Source: Coriobacteriaceae bacterium (lineage in GTDB: Bacteria; Actinomycetota; Coriobacteriia; Coriobacteriales; QAMH01). Taken from it: DNA of 64,000 nt. The notes beneath the pieces are model-generated. The model was not told the origin of the DNA, did not search any database, and saw only the letters and a program-made list of their open reading frames with translations. The stretch lies in the NCBI GenBank assembly GCA_025992705.1, contig DAJPGJ010000001.1, forward strand, positions 806,001 to 870,000. Reading direction: 5' to 3'. Each line of letters begins with the position of its first letter. The stretch's first letter is position 1. The translations under genes and the position numbers were made by a program. This document shows, one piece after another, positions 41,637 through 50,086 of this stretch.

Positions 41637-42722
41637 ATGAGAGAGGTGCGGCGTAGCGCCGACGCGCTCGTGGGGATGCTTCCCTACGACCCCAAGTACA
41701 AGAAAAGCAACACATTGCTTTCTGCAAACGAGAGCCCGCTCAACGTGCCCGATGAGGTGCTTGAGGCGGTTATCGAGCGCATGCGTACGCTCGATTTCAA
41801 CCGCTACCCTGATCCGCTCGCCAATGCGCTGCGCGTTGCGATCGCCGAATGGCATGGCCTCAAGGCGGCTAACGTGCTCGTTGGCAATGGTGGCGACGAG
41901 CTGCTCTACGACATCTTCGCCGCCTGGGGAGGGCCGGACCGCGCGTTCTTGAACTTTCCGCCCACGTTCTCGGTGTACGAAACGAATGCCGTGCTCACGA
42001 ACACGCAGGTTGTCAACCTGCCGCGTAGCCAGGATGACTGGTCCATTGACGTGGACCGCGCCTGTGAGCGTCTGGCCAAGGGTGACATCGACATCGTCGT
42101 CATCACGAACCCGAACAATCCGACGGGTACGCTGACGCCGCTCGAGGACATTTGCCGCATTCTGGATGCGAGTGATGCACTCGTGCTCGTGGACGAGGCA
42201 TACGGCGAGTTTGCGGATGAGAGCGCGGCCAAGCTGCTCGACGAGTACGAGAACCTGCTCATCCTGCATACCTTCTCGAAAGCGTACCGCTGCGCAGGTA
42301 TCCGCCTGGGGTATTTCCTCGGCAATCCGAGCGTGATCAACGAGTTCAAGAAGGTGCGCCAGCCTTATTCGGTCGATGCGATCAGCCAGATCGTGGGCGA
42401 GGAAGTCGTGCGCCATCGCGAGCTGTTTGCAGAGGGTATCGCGCAGACACGCGTCGAGCGCGATCGCCTTATTGCGGCACTCTCGCAGCTCGACAAGGTC
42501 ACAGTGTATCCGAGCGAGGCTAACTTCGTGATGCTCAAGCTCCCGTTTGCGGTGCGCACCTGGAACGACCTGGACGAGAAGCATTCGGTGCTCGTGCGCA
42601 ACGTGTCGGGGGAGAATCACCTGGCTGGTTGCCTGCGCGTGACGGTGGGCACTTCCGAGGAAAACGATCGCTTCCTCGACGCGCTCAAGACCGAGCTCGA
42701 CGACCTGGCGAATCAACGATAG
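41637..42722 (+). CDS. hisC: Histidinol-phosphate aminotransferase
   Basis: PLP-dependent transfer of an amino group to imidazole-acetol phosphate. The 361-residue protein is a fold-type I aminotransferase: NESPLNVP near residue 30, the NPNNPTGTL motif near residue 160, DEAYGEF, and the PLP lysine in TFSKAYRCAGIRLGY (residue ~218). Start ATG 41637, six bases after hisD, with GAGGAG upstream. hisB follows 21 bases later. Confidence 0.96.
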   Translation: MREVRRSADALVGMLPYDPKYKKSNTLLSANESPLNVPDEVLEAVIERMRTLDFNRYPDPLANALRVAIAEWHGLKAANVLVGNGGDELLYDIFAAWGGPDRAFLNFPPTFSVYETNAVLTNTQVVNLPRSQDDWSIDVDRACERLAKGDIDIVVITNPNNPTGTLTPLEDICRILDASDALVLVDEAYGEFADESAAKLLDEYENLLILHTFSKAYRCAGIRLGYFLGNPSVINEFKKVRQPYSVDAISQIVGEEVVRHRELFAEGIAQTRVERDRLIAALSQLDKVTVYPSEANFVMLKLPFAVRTWNDLDEKHSVLVRNVSGENHLAGCLRVTVGTSEENDRFLDALKTELDDLANQR

Positions 42723-42743
42723 GGACGCAGGAGGGGTTCACAT

Positions 42744-43334
42744 ATGGGACGTTGCTCCGAGATTACGCGTACGACGCGCGAGACGGACATCACGATACGA
42801 CTTGACCTCGATGGCACGGGGGTTACCGACATCGACACTGGCGTGCCGTTCTTCGATCACATGCTCGACGCCTTCGGGCGTCACGGGCTCTTTGACCTTA
42901 CCGTGCACGCTACGGGCGACGTGGATGTCGAGGCGCATCATACGGTCGAGGATTGCGGCATCGTGCTCGGGCAGTGCTTTGCGCAGGCGCTTGGAGATTG
43001 TCGCGGCATCGTGCGCTACGGTTCGATCATTCTGCCGATGGACGAGGCGCTCGTCATGGCGGCGGTCGACATTTCCGGCCGCGGCCAGTTGCACTACGAC
43101 GTCGAGATGACCTGCCCGCTGCTCGGCAGCTTCGACGTGACGCTCGCGCAGGAGTTCTTCATCGCGCTGGCTGCCAATATGGGCGCTACGCTCAACATCC
43201 GCTCGGTGACCGGGCGCAACATGCATCACATTCTCGAGGCGGCCTTCAAGGCGGCAGCGCGTGCCATCAGCGCGGCCGTGGCCATCAACTCGCGCATCGC
43301 CAACGAGGTCCCCTCGACCAAGGGCGTGCTGTAA
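42744..43334 (+). CDS. hisB: Imidazoleglycerol-phosphate dehydratase
   Basis: Manganese enzyme that dehydrates imidazoleglycerol phosphate. At 196 residues it is the single-domain form without a histidinol-phosphatase part. Both metal motifs are present: EAHHTVEDCGI near residue 62 and MHHILEAAFKA near residue 158, with the FFDHMLDAFGRHG block at residues ~35-47. ATG 42744 follows AGGAGGGG. The TAA overlaps the hisH ATG by one base. Confidence 0.96.
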   Translation: MGRCSEITRTTRETDITIRLDLDGTGVTDIDTGVPFFDHMLDAFGRHGLFDLTVHATGDVDVEAHHTVEDCGIVLGQCFAQALGDCRGIVRYGSIILPMDEALVMAAVDISGRGQLHYDVEMTCPLLGSFDVTLAQEFFIALAANMGATLNIRSVTGRNMHHILEAAFKAAARAISAAVAINSRIANEVPSTKGVL

Positions 43335-44005
43335 TGGCCGCCACGATTGCCGTCGTCGACTACTGCAAGGGCAACTTGGCAAGCGTTCAGCGTGGTCTTG
43401 CCGACGCGGGCTTCGACGCGCGCATCACCGACAGCCCCGCTGACATCCTTGCCGCCGATGGCGTGGTGCTGCCTGGCGTGGGCGCTTTCACCGATGCGAT
43501 GACGACGATGGAGGGGACGGGACAGGCTGACGCATTGCGTACGACCGTGGCCGACGGAGTGCCGTTTCTGGGGATTTGCCTCGGCATGCACCTGCTCTTC
43601 GATTGGGGCGACGAGGGTCAGCCTGAGGGCGAGCGCCTGGCGGGATTGGGTGTATTGCCCGGCCATATCGAGCGCATGGCGGCGTTCGACGCGACGGGGG
43701 TTAAGCACAAGATTCCGCACGTGGGCTGGAACTCGATCGAATATGTCGACGGGCTAGCGTGTCCCGAGGGCGTGGGGCGACTTTTCGACGGCATCGAAGA
43801 TGGCGAACACTTCTACTTCACGCATTCATATTGCGCAGTTCCCGATGACCAGGGCGATTTGGTGGCGACGAGCGAGCACGCGCGGCGTTTTGCCTGCGCC
43901 GTGGCGCGTGACAATGTCTTCGGAGTGCAATTCCATCCCGAGAAGTCCTCTCACCTGGGCCTACGGTTGCTCGAGAACTTCGGCGGGATTGTCGAGAGCG
44001 CATAA
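43334..44005 (+). CDS. hisH: Imidazole glycerol phosphate synthase, glutaminase subunit
   Basis: Class I glutamine amidotransferase that supplies ammonia to HisF. The 223-residue protein has the catalytic cysteine in GICLGMHLLFD (residue ~80), and the His and Glu of the triad in GVQFHPEKSSH near residue 200. The start is ATG 43334 overlapping the hisB stop; the frame reads open from 42953 inside hisB, a shadow. hisA follows after 74 bases and hisF after that. Confidence 0.95.
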   Translation: MAATIAVVDYCKGNLASVQRGLADAGFDARITDSPADILAADGVVLPGVGAFTDAMTTMEGTGQADALRTTVADGVPFLGICLGMHLLFDWGDEGQPEGERLAGLGVLPGHIERMAAFDATGVKHKIPHVGWNSIEYVDGLACPEGVGRLFDGIEDGEHFYFTHSYCAVPDDQGDLVATSEHARRFACAVARDNVFGVQFHPEKSSHLGLRLLENFGGIVESA

Positions 44006-44079
44006 AGCTGCTCAGAATTAGATGTTTTGACTAAGAAAGTGTATTTGACCAAGATACGGGAAGAAACGGCAGGTAGATC

Positions 44080-44820
44080 ATGATTCTCGTCCCCGCAATC
44101 GACATTCTCGATGGACGTGCAGTGCGCCTCAAGAAGGGCGACTACGCGCAGGTGACCGTCTACAACGATGATGCCGTTGCACAGGCACACCTCTTTGAGG
44201 AAGCGGGAGCGCAGCGTATCCATATCGTTGACCTCGATGGCGCCCGAGACGGAGCGCCCACTAACATGAACATCATCGCGCGCATCGCCCGCGAGACGAA
44301 CGTCGAGATCGAAATTGGCGGTGGCATTCGCAGCATGGAGACGATCGAGCGCTATCTCGATGCAGGGGCGACGCGGCTCGTGCTCGGCAGTGCGCTCGTG
44401 CGCGATCCCGATCTTTGCGAGTGTGCCGTGGCAGCTTATGCCGATAACATCGTCGCCGGCATTGACGCCAAGGATGGCATGGTGGCCATCGAGGGCTGGT
44501 GCGAGGGGACGAGCACGCCGGCGGCAGAGCTCGTGGCCGAGCTCAAGGACCGGGGCATTCACGAGCTCGTCTACACTGACATCGCGCGCGATGGCATGCA
44601 GACGGGTATCGATGCAGCTGCCTATGGGCGGCTTGCGCAGGTCGCGGGTTTTCCGATCACGGCATCCGGTGGCGTGGCCACGCTTGCGGACATCTACGCG
44701 CTCGGAGAGCTTCCTGCAGGTAGCATCGATGGTGTCATTACCGGTCGTGCCATCTATGAGGGCGCCTTCACCGTTGAAGAGGGTGTCGCGGCATGCAAGG
44801 AGGCGAGCGCACGATGCTGA
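44080..44820 (+). CDS. hisA: ProFAR isomerase
   Basis: TIM-barrel enzyme that isomerises ProFAR to PRFAR. The 246-residue protein begins LVPAIDILDGRAVRLKKGDY with the catalytic aspartate, and has the second half aspartate region YTDIARDGMQTGID near residue 165 and the phosphate-binding GGVATL. Start ATG 44080 with a weak AGGTAG site. Overlaps hisF by seven bases. It is typical HisA rather than the dual HisA/TrpF PriA of other actinobacteria, though sequence alone leaves that open. Confidence 0.93.
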   Translation: MILVPAIDILDGRAVRLKKGDYAQVTVYNDDAVAQAHLFEEAGAQRIHIVDLDGARDGAPTNMNIIARIARETNVEIEIGGGIRSMETIERYLDAGATRLVLGSALVRDPDLCECAVAAYADNIVAGIDAKDGMVAIEGWCEGTSTPAAELVAELKDRGIHELVYTDIARDGMQTGIDAAAYGRLAQVAGFPITASGGVATLADIYALGELPAGSIDGVITGRAIYEGAFTVEEGVAACKEASARC

Positions 44821-45578
44821 CGAAGCGCGTCATCCCATGTCTGGACGTGAAGGACGGGCGCGTCGTCAAGGGCGTGAACTTCGTCAACTTGCGCGATGCG
44901 GGCGATCCGGTAGATTTGGCAAATGCGTACGACGAACAAGGTGCCGACGAGGTCATCTTCCTCGATATCACGGCGACCCACGAAGGACGTAAGACGACCA
45001 TCGCAATGGCATCGCGTGCGAGCGAGGAAGTGCACATTCCCTATGCCGTGGGCGGCGGTTTCAAGTGCGTCGATGATATGCGGCAGATGATTGCCGCGGG
45101 CGCTGACAAGGTGTCGCTCAACTCCGCGGCATTAGCCGACCCCTCGATCATCACCGCCGGGGCGCTTGCGTTTGGTAGCCAGGCGATTTTGGTCGCTATC
45201 GACGCCAAAAGGGCATCGGATGGCTCGGATAGGTGGACGGCGTACGTGCACGGCGGACGCAAGGACACGGGTATCGACGCCATCGAATGGGCCCGCGAGG
45301 CAGCTCGTCGCGGTGCCGGCGAGATCTTGCTTACGAGCATGGACTGCGACGGCTCCAAGGATGGCTTCGACATCGCGCTCACGCGCACGGTCGCACGCGC
45401 AGTGGATATCCCGGTCATCGCGAGTGGTGGCGTGGGCAAGCTCGAACACTTCGCCGAAGGCATCATCGAGGGCGAGGCCGATGCCGTGCTTGCGGCGAGT
45501 GTCTTTCACTTCGGCGAGCTCACGGTACGCCAGGTGAAGGAGTACATGGCGAAGCAGGGGATACCCGTGCGGCTGTGA
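44814..45578 (+). CDS. hisF: Imidazole glycerol phosphate synthase, cyclase subunit
   Basis: Uses ammonia from HisH to form imidazoleglycerol phosphate and AICAR. The 254-residue protein starts MLTKRVIPCLDVKDGRVVKG and has the second catalytic aspartate in LLTSMDCDGSKDGFD near residue 170, with GGVGKLEHF phosphate-binding loop. ATG 44814 follows AAGGAGG located inside the hisA end. It is the last gene of the operon; hisI and hisE do not follow, so the two steps before HisA are encoded elsewhere. Confidence 0.96.
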   Translation: MLTKRVIPCLDVKDGRVVKGVNFVNLRDAGDPVDLANAYDEQGADEVIFLDITATHEGRKTTIAMASRASEEVHIPYAVGGGFKCVDDMRQMIAAGADKVSLNSAALADPSIITAGALAFGSQAILVAIDAKRASDGSDRWTAYVHGGRKDTGIDAIEWAREAARRGAGEILLTSMDCDGSKDGFDIALTRTVARAVDIPVIASGGVGKLEHFAEGIIEGEADAVLAASVFHFGELTVRQVKEYMAKQGIPVRL

Positions 45579-45616
45579 TGCGAATACGGGGTATCTGCTG
45601 AGGCTCGCGGTAAGCG

Positions 45617-45673
45617 TGACATGGCATACGCCAGAGCTCAGAAGACCATTCGCTCTGGTCGCATGCCATGTCA
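45617..45673. repeat. Inverted repeat TGACATGGCAT...ATGCCATGTCA
   Basis: Arms 45617-45636 and 45653-45673 are nearly complementary over about 20 bp (TGACATGGCAT plus CG.CAGAG), loop of 16 bases. It follows the his operon and may act as its transcription end, although no T run follows. Confidence 0.8.
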
Positions 45674-45682
45674 TGCTGCACA

Positions 45683-45699
45683 AGGTGACATCGTCACCT
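45683..45699. repeat. Short perfect palindrome AGGTGAC-ATC-GTCACCT
   Basis: 17 bp with 7-bp arms. It could be an operator of the SDR gene downstream, but nothing ties it to a regulator. Confidence 0.6.
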
Positions 45700-45753
45700 C
45701 GAATATGCCATGTCATCCGCACGGGTACACTGCTTTGCCATATAGGGTGAATG

Positions 45754-45784
45754 ATGAGACAGTTGCCCAGAGACATTGTCTCAT
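45754..45784. repeat. Dispersed palindrome, GAGACAGTT type (degenerate)
   Basis: ATGAGACA - 15 bases - TGTCTCAT. The inner part GTTGCCCAGAG resembles the loops of the copies at 30991 and 47818. Confidence 0.75.
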
Positions 45785-45788
45785 TTGG

Positions 45789-45833
45789 TTTCGACCGAAG
45801 GCGCCGTGGGGCGCCGAAGCGGAGAAATCTCCT
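45789..45833. repeat. Dispersed palindromic element, family B (fragment)
   Basis: TTTCGACCGAAGG, a GGCGCCGTGGGGCGCC hairpin and GCGGAGAAATCTCC, the left half of family B. Confidence 0.75.
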
Positions 45834-45936
45834 TGCGCGTCATTGTGTAGAGGATAAGGATGTGCACGTTGCTGCTTCGCCATGAGGACATGATGGGGTA
45901 TTGTTCTTCTCATCGTATATATCGAAGGGGGTCAAC

Positions 45937-46692
45937 ATGAAGATACTGGAAGGTAAGAATGCCGTCGTCACCGGTGGGACGCGTGGAATCGGCCTGGCCA
46001 TCGTGCGTGCCATGCTCGATACGGGTGCGAACGTTGCCGTCGCCGGTTCGCGCATGGAGACGGCCGAGGCCGCGGTTGCCAAGCTCATCGAAGGGGATCC
46101 GGCACTGGCTGACCGCCTGGTTGCCATCGCTCCCAACCTCAACGACCCCGATGCCGTCGCGGCGGCGTTTGCCGAGGTCGTGAACGCCTTCGGGAGCCTT
46201 GACATTCTGTGCAACAACGCGGGCGTGAGCTCGCGCACGCCGCTCGTGGACTACACGGTCGAGGAGTTCGAGCGCATCGTTGACCTCAACCTCAACGCGG
46301 TATTCGTCTGCTCGCAGGCTGCTGCGCGCATCATGATCGAGCAAGGTGGTGGCGTCATCATCAACACGAGCTCGATGGTTGGCCGGGACGGACAACCCGC
46401 TGGCTGCGCCTATCCGACGACGAAGTTCGCCGTCAACGGTTTGACGCTGTCGCTGGCGCGCGAGCTTGCCGGCAAGGGAATCCGCGTGAATGCCGTCGCG
46501 CCGGGCGTCATCCACACCGACATGGTCGACGCGCTGCCCGACGAGGTCATCAAGCCGCTTATCGCGACGATTCCGCTTGGTCGCATGGGCGAGCCCGAGG
46601 ACATCGCCGACGCTGTCGTGTTCCTGGCAAGCGACATGGCGAGTTATATCTCCGGCGTCGTGCTGCCCGTCGATGGTCTGGCGAGGACGTAG
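45937..46692 (+). CDS. Short-chain dehydrogenase/reductase (FabG-like)
   Basis: NAD(P)-dependent oxidoreductase of 251 residues, classical SDR type. The cofactor motif TGGTRGIG is at residues ~13-20, NNAG near residue 90, and the catalytic Ser-Tyr-Lys is in INTSSMVG...YPTTK (Tyr ~155, Lys ~159; the usual YxxxK is kept). The end PVDGLART fits the FabG-like group. Substrate unknown; 3-oxoacyl-ACP reductase is only one option and no fatty-acid genes are nearby. ATG 45937 follows GAAGGGGG. It is a single gene between two repeat regions. Confidence 0.9.
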   Translation: MKILEGKNAVVTGGTRGIGLAIVRAMLDTGANVAVAGSRMETAEAAVAKLIEGDPALADRLVAIAPNLNDPDAVAAAFAEVVNAFGSLDILCNNAGVSSRTPLVDYTVEEFERIVDLNLNAVFVCSQAAARIMIEQGGGVIINTSSMVGRDGQPAGCAYPTTKFAVNGLTLSLARELAGKGIRVNAVAPGVIHTDMVDALPDEVIKPLIATIPLGRMGEPEDIADAVVFLASDMASYISGVVLPVDGLART

Positions 46693-46725
46693 GGATAGCT
46701 CAGCGGAACGAACGATCCCCTCCTT

Positions 46726-46855
46726 GTCATTTCGACCGAAGCATGGGGTACCTCCCTCGTCATTTCGAGTGGAGCGAAGCGGAGTCGAGAAATCTCCCGC
46801 ATCGAGATCTCTCCATTCCGCGGCTTTGCAGCCGCTCCAGTCGAGATGACAGGGG
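46726..46855. repeat. Dispersed palindromic element, family B (composite copy)
   Basis: GTCATTTCGACCG then a second GTCATTTCGAGTGGAGCG start, GAGTCGAGAAATCTCC, GAGATCTCTCC, a GCGGCTTTGCAGCCGC hairpin and AGTCGAGATGACAGGG end. Lies between two convergent genes. Confidence 0.88.
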
Positions 46856-46885
46856 ACACCGTGTTCCGGATACCTTGTGACGGAG

Positions 46886-47692
46886 TTACACGGTGACGCC
46901 GGCGAAGCATTCGGCATTGCGCCAGAGCATGGCATCGAACTCCTCGTCGGTAAAGTCGAGGCCGCGGAAAGCCTCGTATTCGCTGATGGGGCTCCACATC
47001 GGGTGGTCGCTGCCCCACATGACGCGGTCAACACCCCACATGCGCACGAGTTCTGCTGTGTGGCGGTCGCCCATGAGCGGCTGCGAGCTTGAGGTATCGA
47101 TGAAGAGGTTGTCGTATTTCCCCAGGTAATCGTAGCCTTGGTCATAGATTGACCAGCCTCCGAAGTGTGCCGCATCCACGACAAGGCTCGGGAACGCGTC
47201 AAGCACGCGCGCGAGCCTGCGCGGATGCGAGAAGTCGTGGCGATAGTCGCCGGTGTGGATGGTGATGGGCAATCGGCCGGCGATGATCTCGTAGAACTCC
47301 ATGAGACGCGGGTCATCCGTATCGACCATCTGCGTGTCGGGGTGGATCTTGAAGCCGTGCAGGCCAAGCTCTATTGCGCGTTCGACCTCGGCTTCCTTGT
47401 CCTCGAAATCGGGATGCATGGTGCCGAAGCCGATGAACGCGGGATGTGCGTGAGCTTGCTCGGCGATGAAGTCGTTGACGCTCGTCACGGCATGGGGCGT
47501 CGTGGCAACCGAGTGGACGATGAAGTGCGTGATGGGGGAGACATCCGCGCAGGCAAGCAGTGCCTCGGGCGTACCGGGGCTGCAGGTGCCTCCGTCGAAC
47601 ATCTCGACACCGTAAAATGCGCCGACTGCTTCGACGGCTCTCGTTGCTATTTTCTCTGGATAGATATGCGCGTGTGCATCGATAACTGCCAT
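46886..47692 (-). CDS. Amidohydrolase-superfamily metal-dependent hydrolase
   Basis: A 268-residue TIM-barrel hydrolase, similar to the amidohydrolase_2 group (decarboxylases and lactone hydrolases). Metal-site motifs: DAHAHIY at residues ~5-11, GFKIHPD near 125, TIHTGDY near 150, DAAHFGG near 180 and GSDHPMW near 230, all expected positions. Substrate unknown. Start ATG 47692 follows GAAGGAG; the longer frame to 47914 runs into the next promoter and a repeat. Divergent from the DNA glycosylase gene. Confidence 0.9.
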   Translation of the reverse strand: MAVIDAHAHIYPEKIATRAVEAVGAFYGVEMFDGGTCSPGTPEALLACADVSPITHFIVHSVATTPHAVTSVNDFIAEQAHAHPAFIGFGTMHPDFEDKEAEVERAIELGLHGFKIHPDTQMVDTDDPRLMEFYEIIAGRLPITIHTGDYRHDFSHPRRLARVLDAFPSLVVDAAHFGGWSIYDQGYDYLGKYDNLFIDTSSSQPLMGDRHTAELVRMWGVDRVMWGSDHPMWSPISEYEAFRGLDFTDEEFDAMLWRNAECFAGVTV

Positions 47693-47817
47693 GGCTTCTC
47701 CTTCAACATGCAGCATCCTACCCCAATCATGAAGTTTGGGGAAGATAAAAGGCGAAAAGTCGGGTAATGGACGTTCTGGACAAGCGACTATTTTAGGCAT
47801 GGTGACCAGAATAGGAA

Positions 47818-47866
47818 GGGGACGGGATGAGACAACGTCCCTGAGCAACTGTCTCATCCCGTCCCC
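47818..47866. repeat. Dispersed palindrome with 17-bp arms
   Basis: GGGGACGGGATGAGACA (47818-47834) and its exact complement (47850-47866), loop of 15 bases. It lies 12 bases upstream of the -10-like box of the DNA glycosylase gene. Confidence 0.9.
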
Positions 47867-47878
47867 TGTGCCGTCATG

Positions 47879-47884
47879 TACACT
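47879..47884 (+). promoter_or_regulatory. -10-like box of a probable leaderless promoter
   Basis: TACACT six bases before ATG 47891; no ribosome-binding site between them. Confidence 0.45.
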
Positions 47885-47890
47885 GGACCC

Positions 47891-48379
47891 ATGGAATACA
47901 TGCGACACATCCACGAGATCGAGCCGGTGTTCGATGGGCGCTCACGTGTCTTGCTGCTTGGCAGCTTTCCCTCGCCCAAGTCGCGGGAGCTTGGCTTCTT
48001 CTATGGTCATCCGCAAAACCGCATGTGGAAGGTGCTTGCTGCGGTGACGGGCGAAGACGTGCCACAGACTGTTGCCGAGCGCCGCGCTTTTCTGCTGCGC
48101 AACGGTATCGCGATGTGGGATGTGCTCGCCAGCTGTGCCATCAAGGGCGCATCGGATGCGAGCATCCAGGATGCCGTTCCCAACGATTTGTCGCGCGTCC
48201 TCGACACGGCGCCCATCGAGCGCATCTACGCGACGGGCGCAAAAGCGCATGAGCTCTGTCGGCGCTATTTGGAGCCCGTATATGGGCGAGAGTGCACGCG
48301 CCTGCCTTCGACGAGTCCGGCGAACGCGGCAATGGGGCTCGACGAGCTTATCGAGGCGTACCGGGTGATTGCGAAGTGA
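47891..48379 (+). CDS. DNA-deoxyinosine (hypoxanthine) glycosylase, UDG superfamily
   Basis: Removes deaminated bases from DNA. The 162-residue protein belongs to the small UDG-like family that acts on deoxyinosine: LLLGSFPSPKSRELGFFYGHPQNRMW near residues 22-47 is its signature, and the end SPANAAMG matches the second active-site loop. In this family the general UDG aspartate is replaced, as here. The start is ATG 47891, with a -10-like TACACT six bases before it; ATG 47876 is an alternative. The gene converges on the M20 hydrolase gene across the array at 48398-48606. Confidence 0.9.
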   Translation: MEYMRHIHEIEPVFDGRSRVLLLGSFPSPKSRELGFFYGHPQNRMWKVLAAVTGEDVPQTVAERRAFLLRNGIAMWDVLASCAIKGASDASIQDAVPNDLSRVLDTAPIERIYATGAKAHELCRRYLEPVYGRECTRLPSTSPANAAMGLDELIEAYRVIAK

Positions 48380-48397
48380 GAACGCCGCGGCTACAAC

Positions 48398-48606
48398 GCG
48401 CAAAAACGGCCAGTGTCTAGGGTCAGGGGCATGCAAACGCACGAAAATGGCCAATGTCTAGGGCTGCTTGAGAGCAAAGGCTAGACATTCGAGTTTTTTG
48501 CGTATCGGAAGTGCTGGGACGCTAGACATTCGCCGTTTTTGCGCGGGAAGCGCCGAAAAAGCTTTGGCTAGGCCGCGCAAATCCTAGACATCTGCGGTTT
48601 CCGTGC
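48398..48606. repeat. Array of five ~23-bp repeats, two direct and three inverted (array D)
   Basis: Direct units: GCGCAAAAACGGCCAGTGTC+TAG at 48398-48420 and a variant at 48439-48461. Inverted units beginning CTAGACAT and ending TTTTTGCG: 48481-48502, 48522-48544 and 48584-48606. Units 1 to 2 and 3 to 4 are each exactly 41 bp apart, start to start. Direct units can pair with inverted ones (2 with 3, 1 with 4) as a nested hairpin with matching 18-base spacers. It fills the gap between two convergent genes. Not a CRISPR. Confidence 0.85.
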
Positions 48607-48624
48607 ACGTATGGTGTCGCTTGC

Positions 48625-49884
48625 CTATGCAGAGAGCATGTCGAGGGCCCATTGGGCGGCAACGGTCGCACCAGGGGCCAAGACGCTCTCATCGATACGA
48701 TACAGGCAGCTGTGCTGTGGATGGGTGGCGCCGATATCGGGATTGTTGATGCCGGTGAAGACGAAGACACCGGGTACGTATTGCAGATACTCGGCAAAAT
48801 CCTCGCCTGACAGCGTGCCGTGATACGTCCCGACGGCTTCCTTGCCGAGCGTCTTCTCGATGGCCTGCGCCGCGACGCGGGTTACGGCCTCGTCGTTTAC
48901 CACGGCAGGGTTGCCGGGCGTGTACTCGATGCTGATACTCGCACCGTATGCGCTGCCAATGCGACCGCCCATCTGCGAGAGCCTCTCCGCGATGAAGTCA
49001 CGCGTCTTCTTGTTCCACGTACGCACGGTGCCGGTGATATAGGCGCTCCCGGCCATGATGTTGCGGGCCGTGCCGCCGTGAATTTCGCCAACGGTGACGA
49101 CGACGGGCTCGAAGGGCGACGATCGACGGCTCACGAGCAATTGCAGCGCGTCGACGATTTCGCAGGCGACGACGATGGCGTCCAGGCCCTTGTGGGGCAT
49201 CGAGCCATGGGCGCTTACGCCTTCGATGTCGATGCGGAACCAGTCGGTGTTACCCATGCGGCTGCCCGGCTCGGCGGAAAACGTCCCCGCATCGACCTCG
49301 CTCCACACGTGCTGGCCAAAGATGGCGTCCACGCCATCGAGCGCGCCGGCGGCAATCATGTCGCGTGCGCCGATGGAGATTTCCTCGGCAGGCTGGAAGA
49401 TGAGGCGAACCTCGCCATGCAGCTGGTCGCGCATGTCCATGAGGATGCGCGCGGCACCGAGTTGCATGGCCATGTGGCAATCATGGCCGCAGGCATGCAT
49501 GATCCCGTCGTTCTGCGATGCGAAGGGCAGGTCGGTCTTCTCGGTGACAGGCAGCGCATCCATGTCGCAGCGCAGGGCGACGCGCTTGGCGGGATTGCCC
49601 TGGCTATCGTAGGCGCCCGGTGCCTCGCCGCGTATGGTCGCGATGATGCCGGTGCCGATGAACTCGTCACGCTCCTCGCGCTTGTCTTCGGGGTGTGGCC
49701 CGGTAATGCGCTCGTAGGGGATGCCGAGCTCGTCGAGATACGCGCATATGTAGTCGCTCGTGGCATGCTCCTGGGCGGAGAGCTCGGGATGCTGGTGGAA
49801 GTGACGCCGCAGGGCGATGATGTCGTCGGCGTAGCGCTCGCCTAGCTCGCGGGTAACTTGTGCTGTATCGGCTGTGTCGGACAT
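48625..49884 (-). CDS. M20-family amidohydrolase (IAA-amino-acid hydrolase-like)
   Basis: Cytoplasmic zinc-type amidohydrolase of 419 residues that probably cleaves N-acyl amino acids or short peptides. Metal-binding motifs: RCDMDALPVTE (residues ~99-109), HACGHDCHM (~126-134), QPAEE (~160-164) and HVWSE (~188). The dimerisation domain lies in the middle (residues ~200-320), as in HipO/AbgB-type enzymes. Substrate unknown. Start ATG 49884 follows GAAGGAG; the frame to 49953 lacks one. A family B repeat and helD lie upstream. Confidence 0.93.
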   Translation of the reverse strand: MSDTADTAQVTRELGERYADDIIALRRHFHQHPELSAQEHATSDYICAYLDELGIPYERITGPHPEDKREERDEFIGTGIIATIRGEAPGAYDSQGNPAKRVALRCDMDALPVTEKTDLPFASQNDGIMHACGHDCHMAMQLGAARILMDMRDQLHGEVRLIFQPAEEISIGARDMIAAGALDGVDAIFGQHVWSEVDAGTFSAEPGSRMGNTDWFRIDIEGVSAHGSMPHKGLDAIVVACEIVDALQLLVSRRSSPFEPVVVTVGEIHGGTARNIMAGSAYITGTVRTWNKKTRDFIAERLSQMGGRIGSAYGASISIEYTPGNPAVVNDEAVTRVAAQAIEKTLGKEAVGTYHGTLSGEDFAEYLQYVPGVFVFTGINNPDIGATHPQHSCLYRIDESVLAPGATVAAQWALDMLSA

Positions 49885-49965
49885 GCTCGGCTCCTTCATC
49901 GGAAATCGCAGCCCTATGATACAGCGATTGCGGGATACGGATGAATGAGACAAATGACGCCCATT

Positions 49966-50082
49966 GTCATTTCGAGCGAAGCGAACGAAGTGAGCGGAGT
50001 CGAGAAATCCCGATCTTTGGCAGCGACGGGTGAGATTTCTCCACTCTGGCGCTTGCGCGCCTCCGGTCGAAATGACAGGGGG
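49966..50082. repeat. Dispersed palindromic element, family B (full copy)
   Basis: Starts GTCATTTCGAGCGAAGCG, includes GAGTCGAGAAATCCC and GAGATTTCTCC, a GGCGCTTGCGCGCC hairpin, and ends GGTCGAAATGACAGGGGG. The best-preserved copy with 20299-20415. It lies between the helD stop and the M20 promoter. Confidence 0.92.
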
Positions 50083-50086
50083 CGGC

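Larger units (their letters stand above)
45579..45936. other. 358-bp gene-free stretch packed with palindromes
   Basis: Holds four different repeats in a row: a long inverted repeat (45617-45673), a 17-bp perfect palindrome (45683-45699), a GAGACA-type palindrome (45754-45784) and a family B fragment (45789-45833). The segment ATGCCATGTCA occurs a third time at 45706-45716. The last ~100 bp contains the promoter region of the SDR gene. Confidence 0.8.

Noticed and set aside
48398..48606. CRISPR array
   Set aside because: Mixed orientation, short and uneven spacers, no cas gene.
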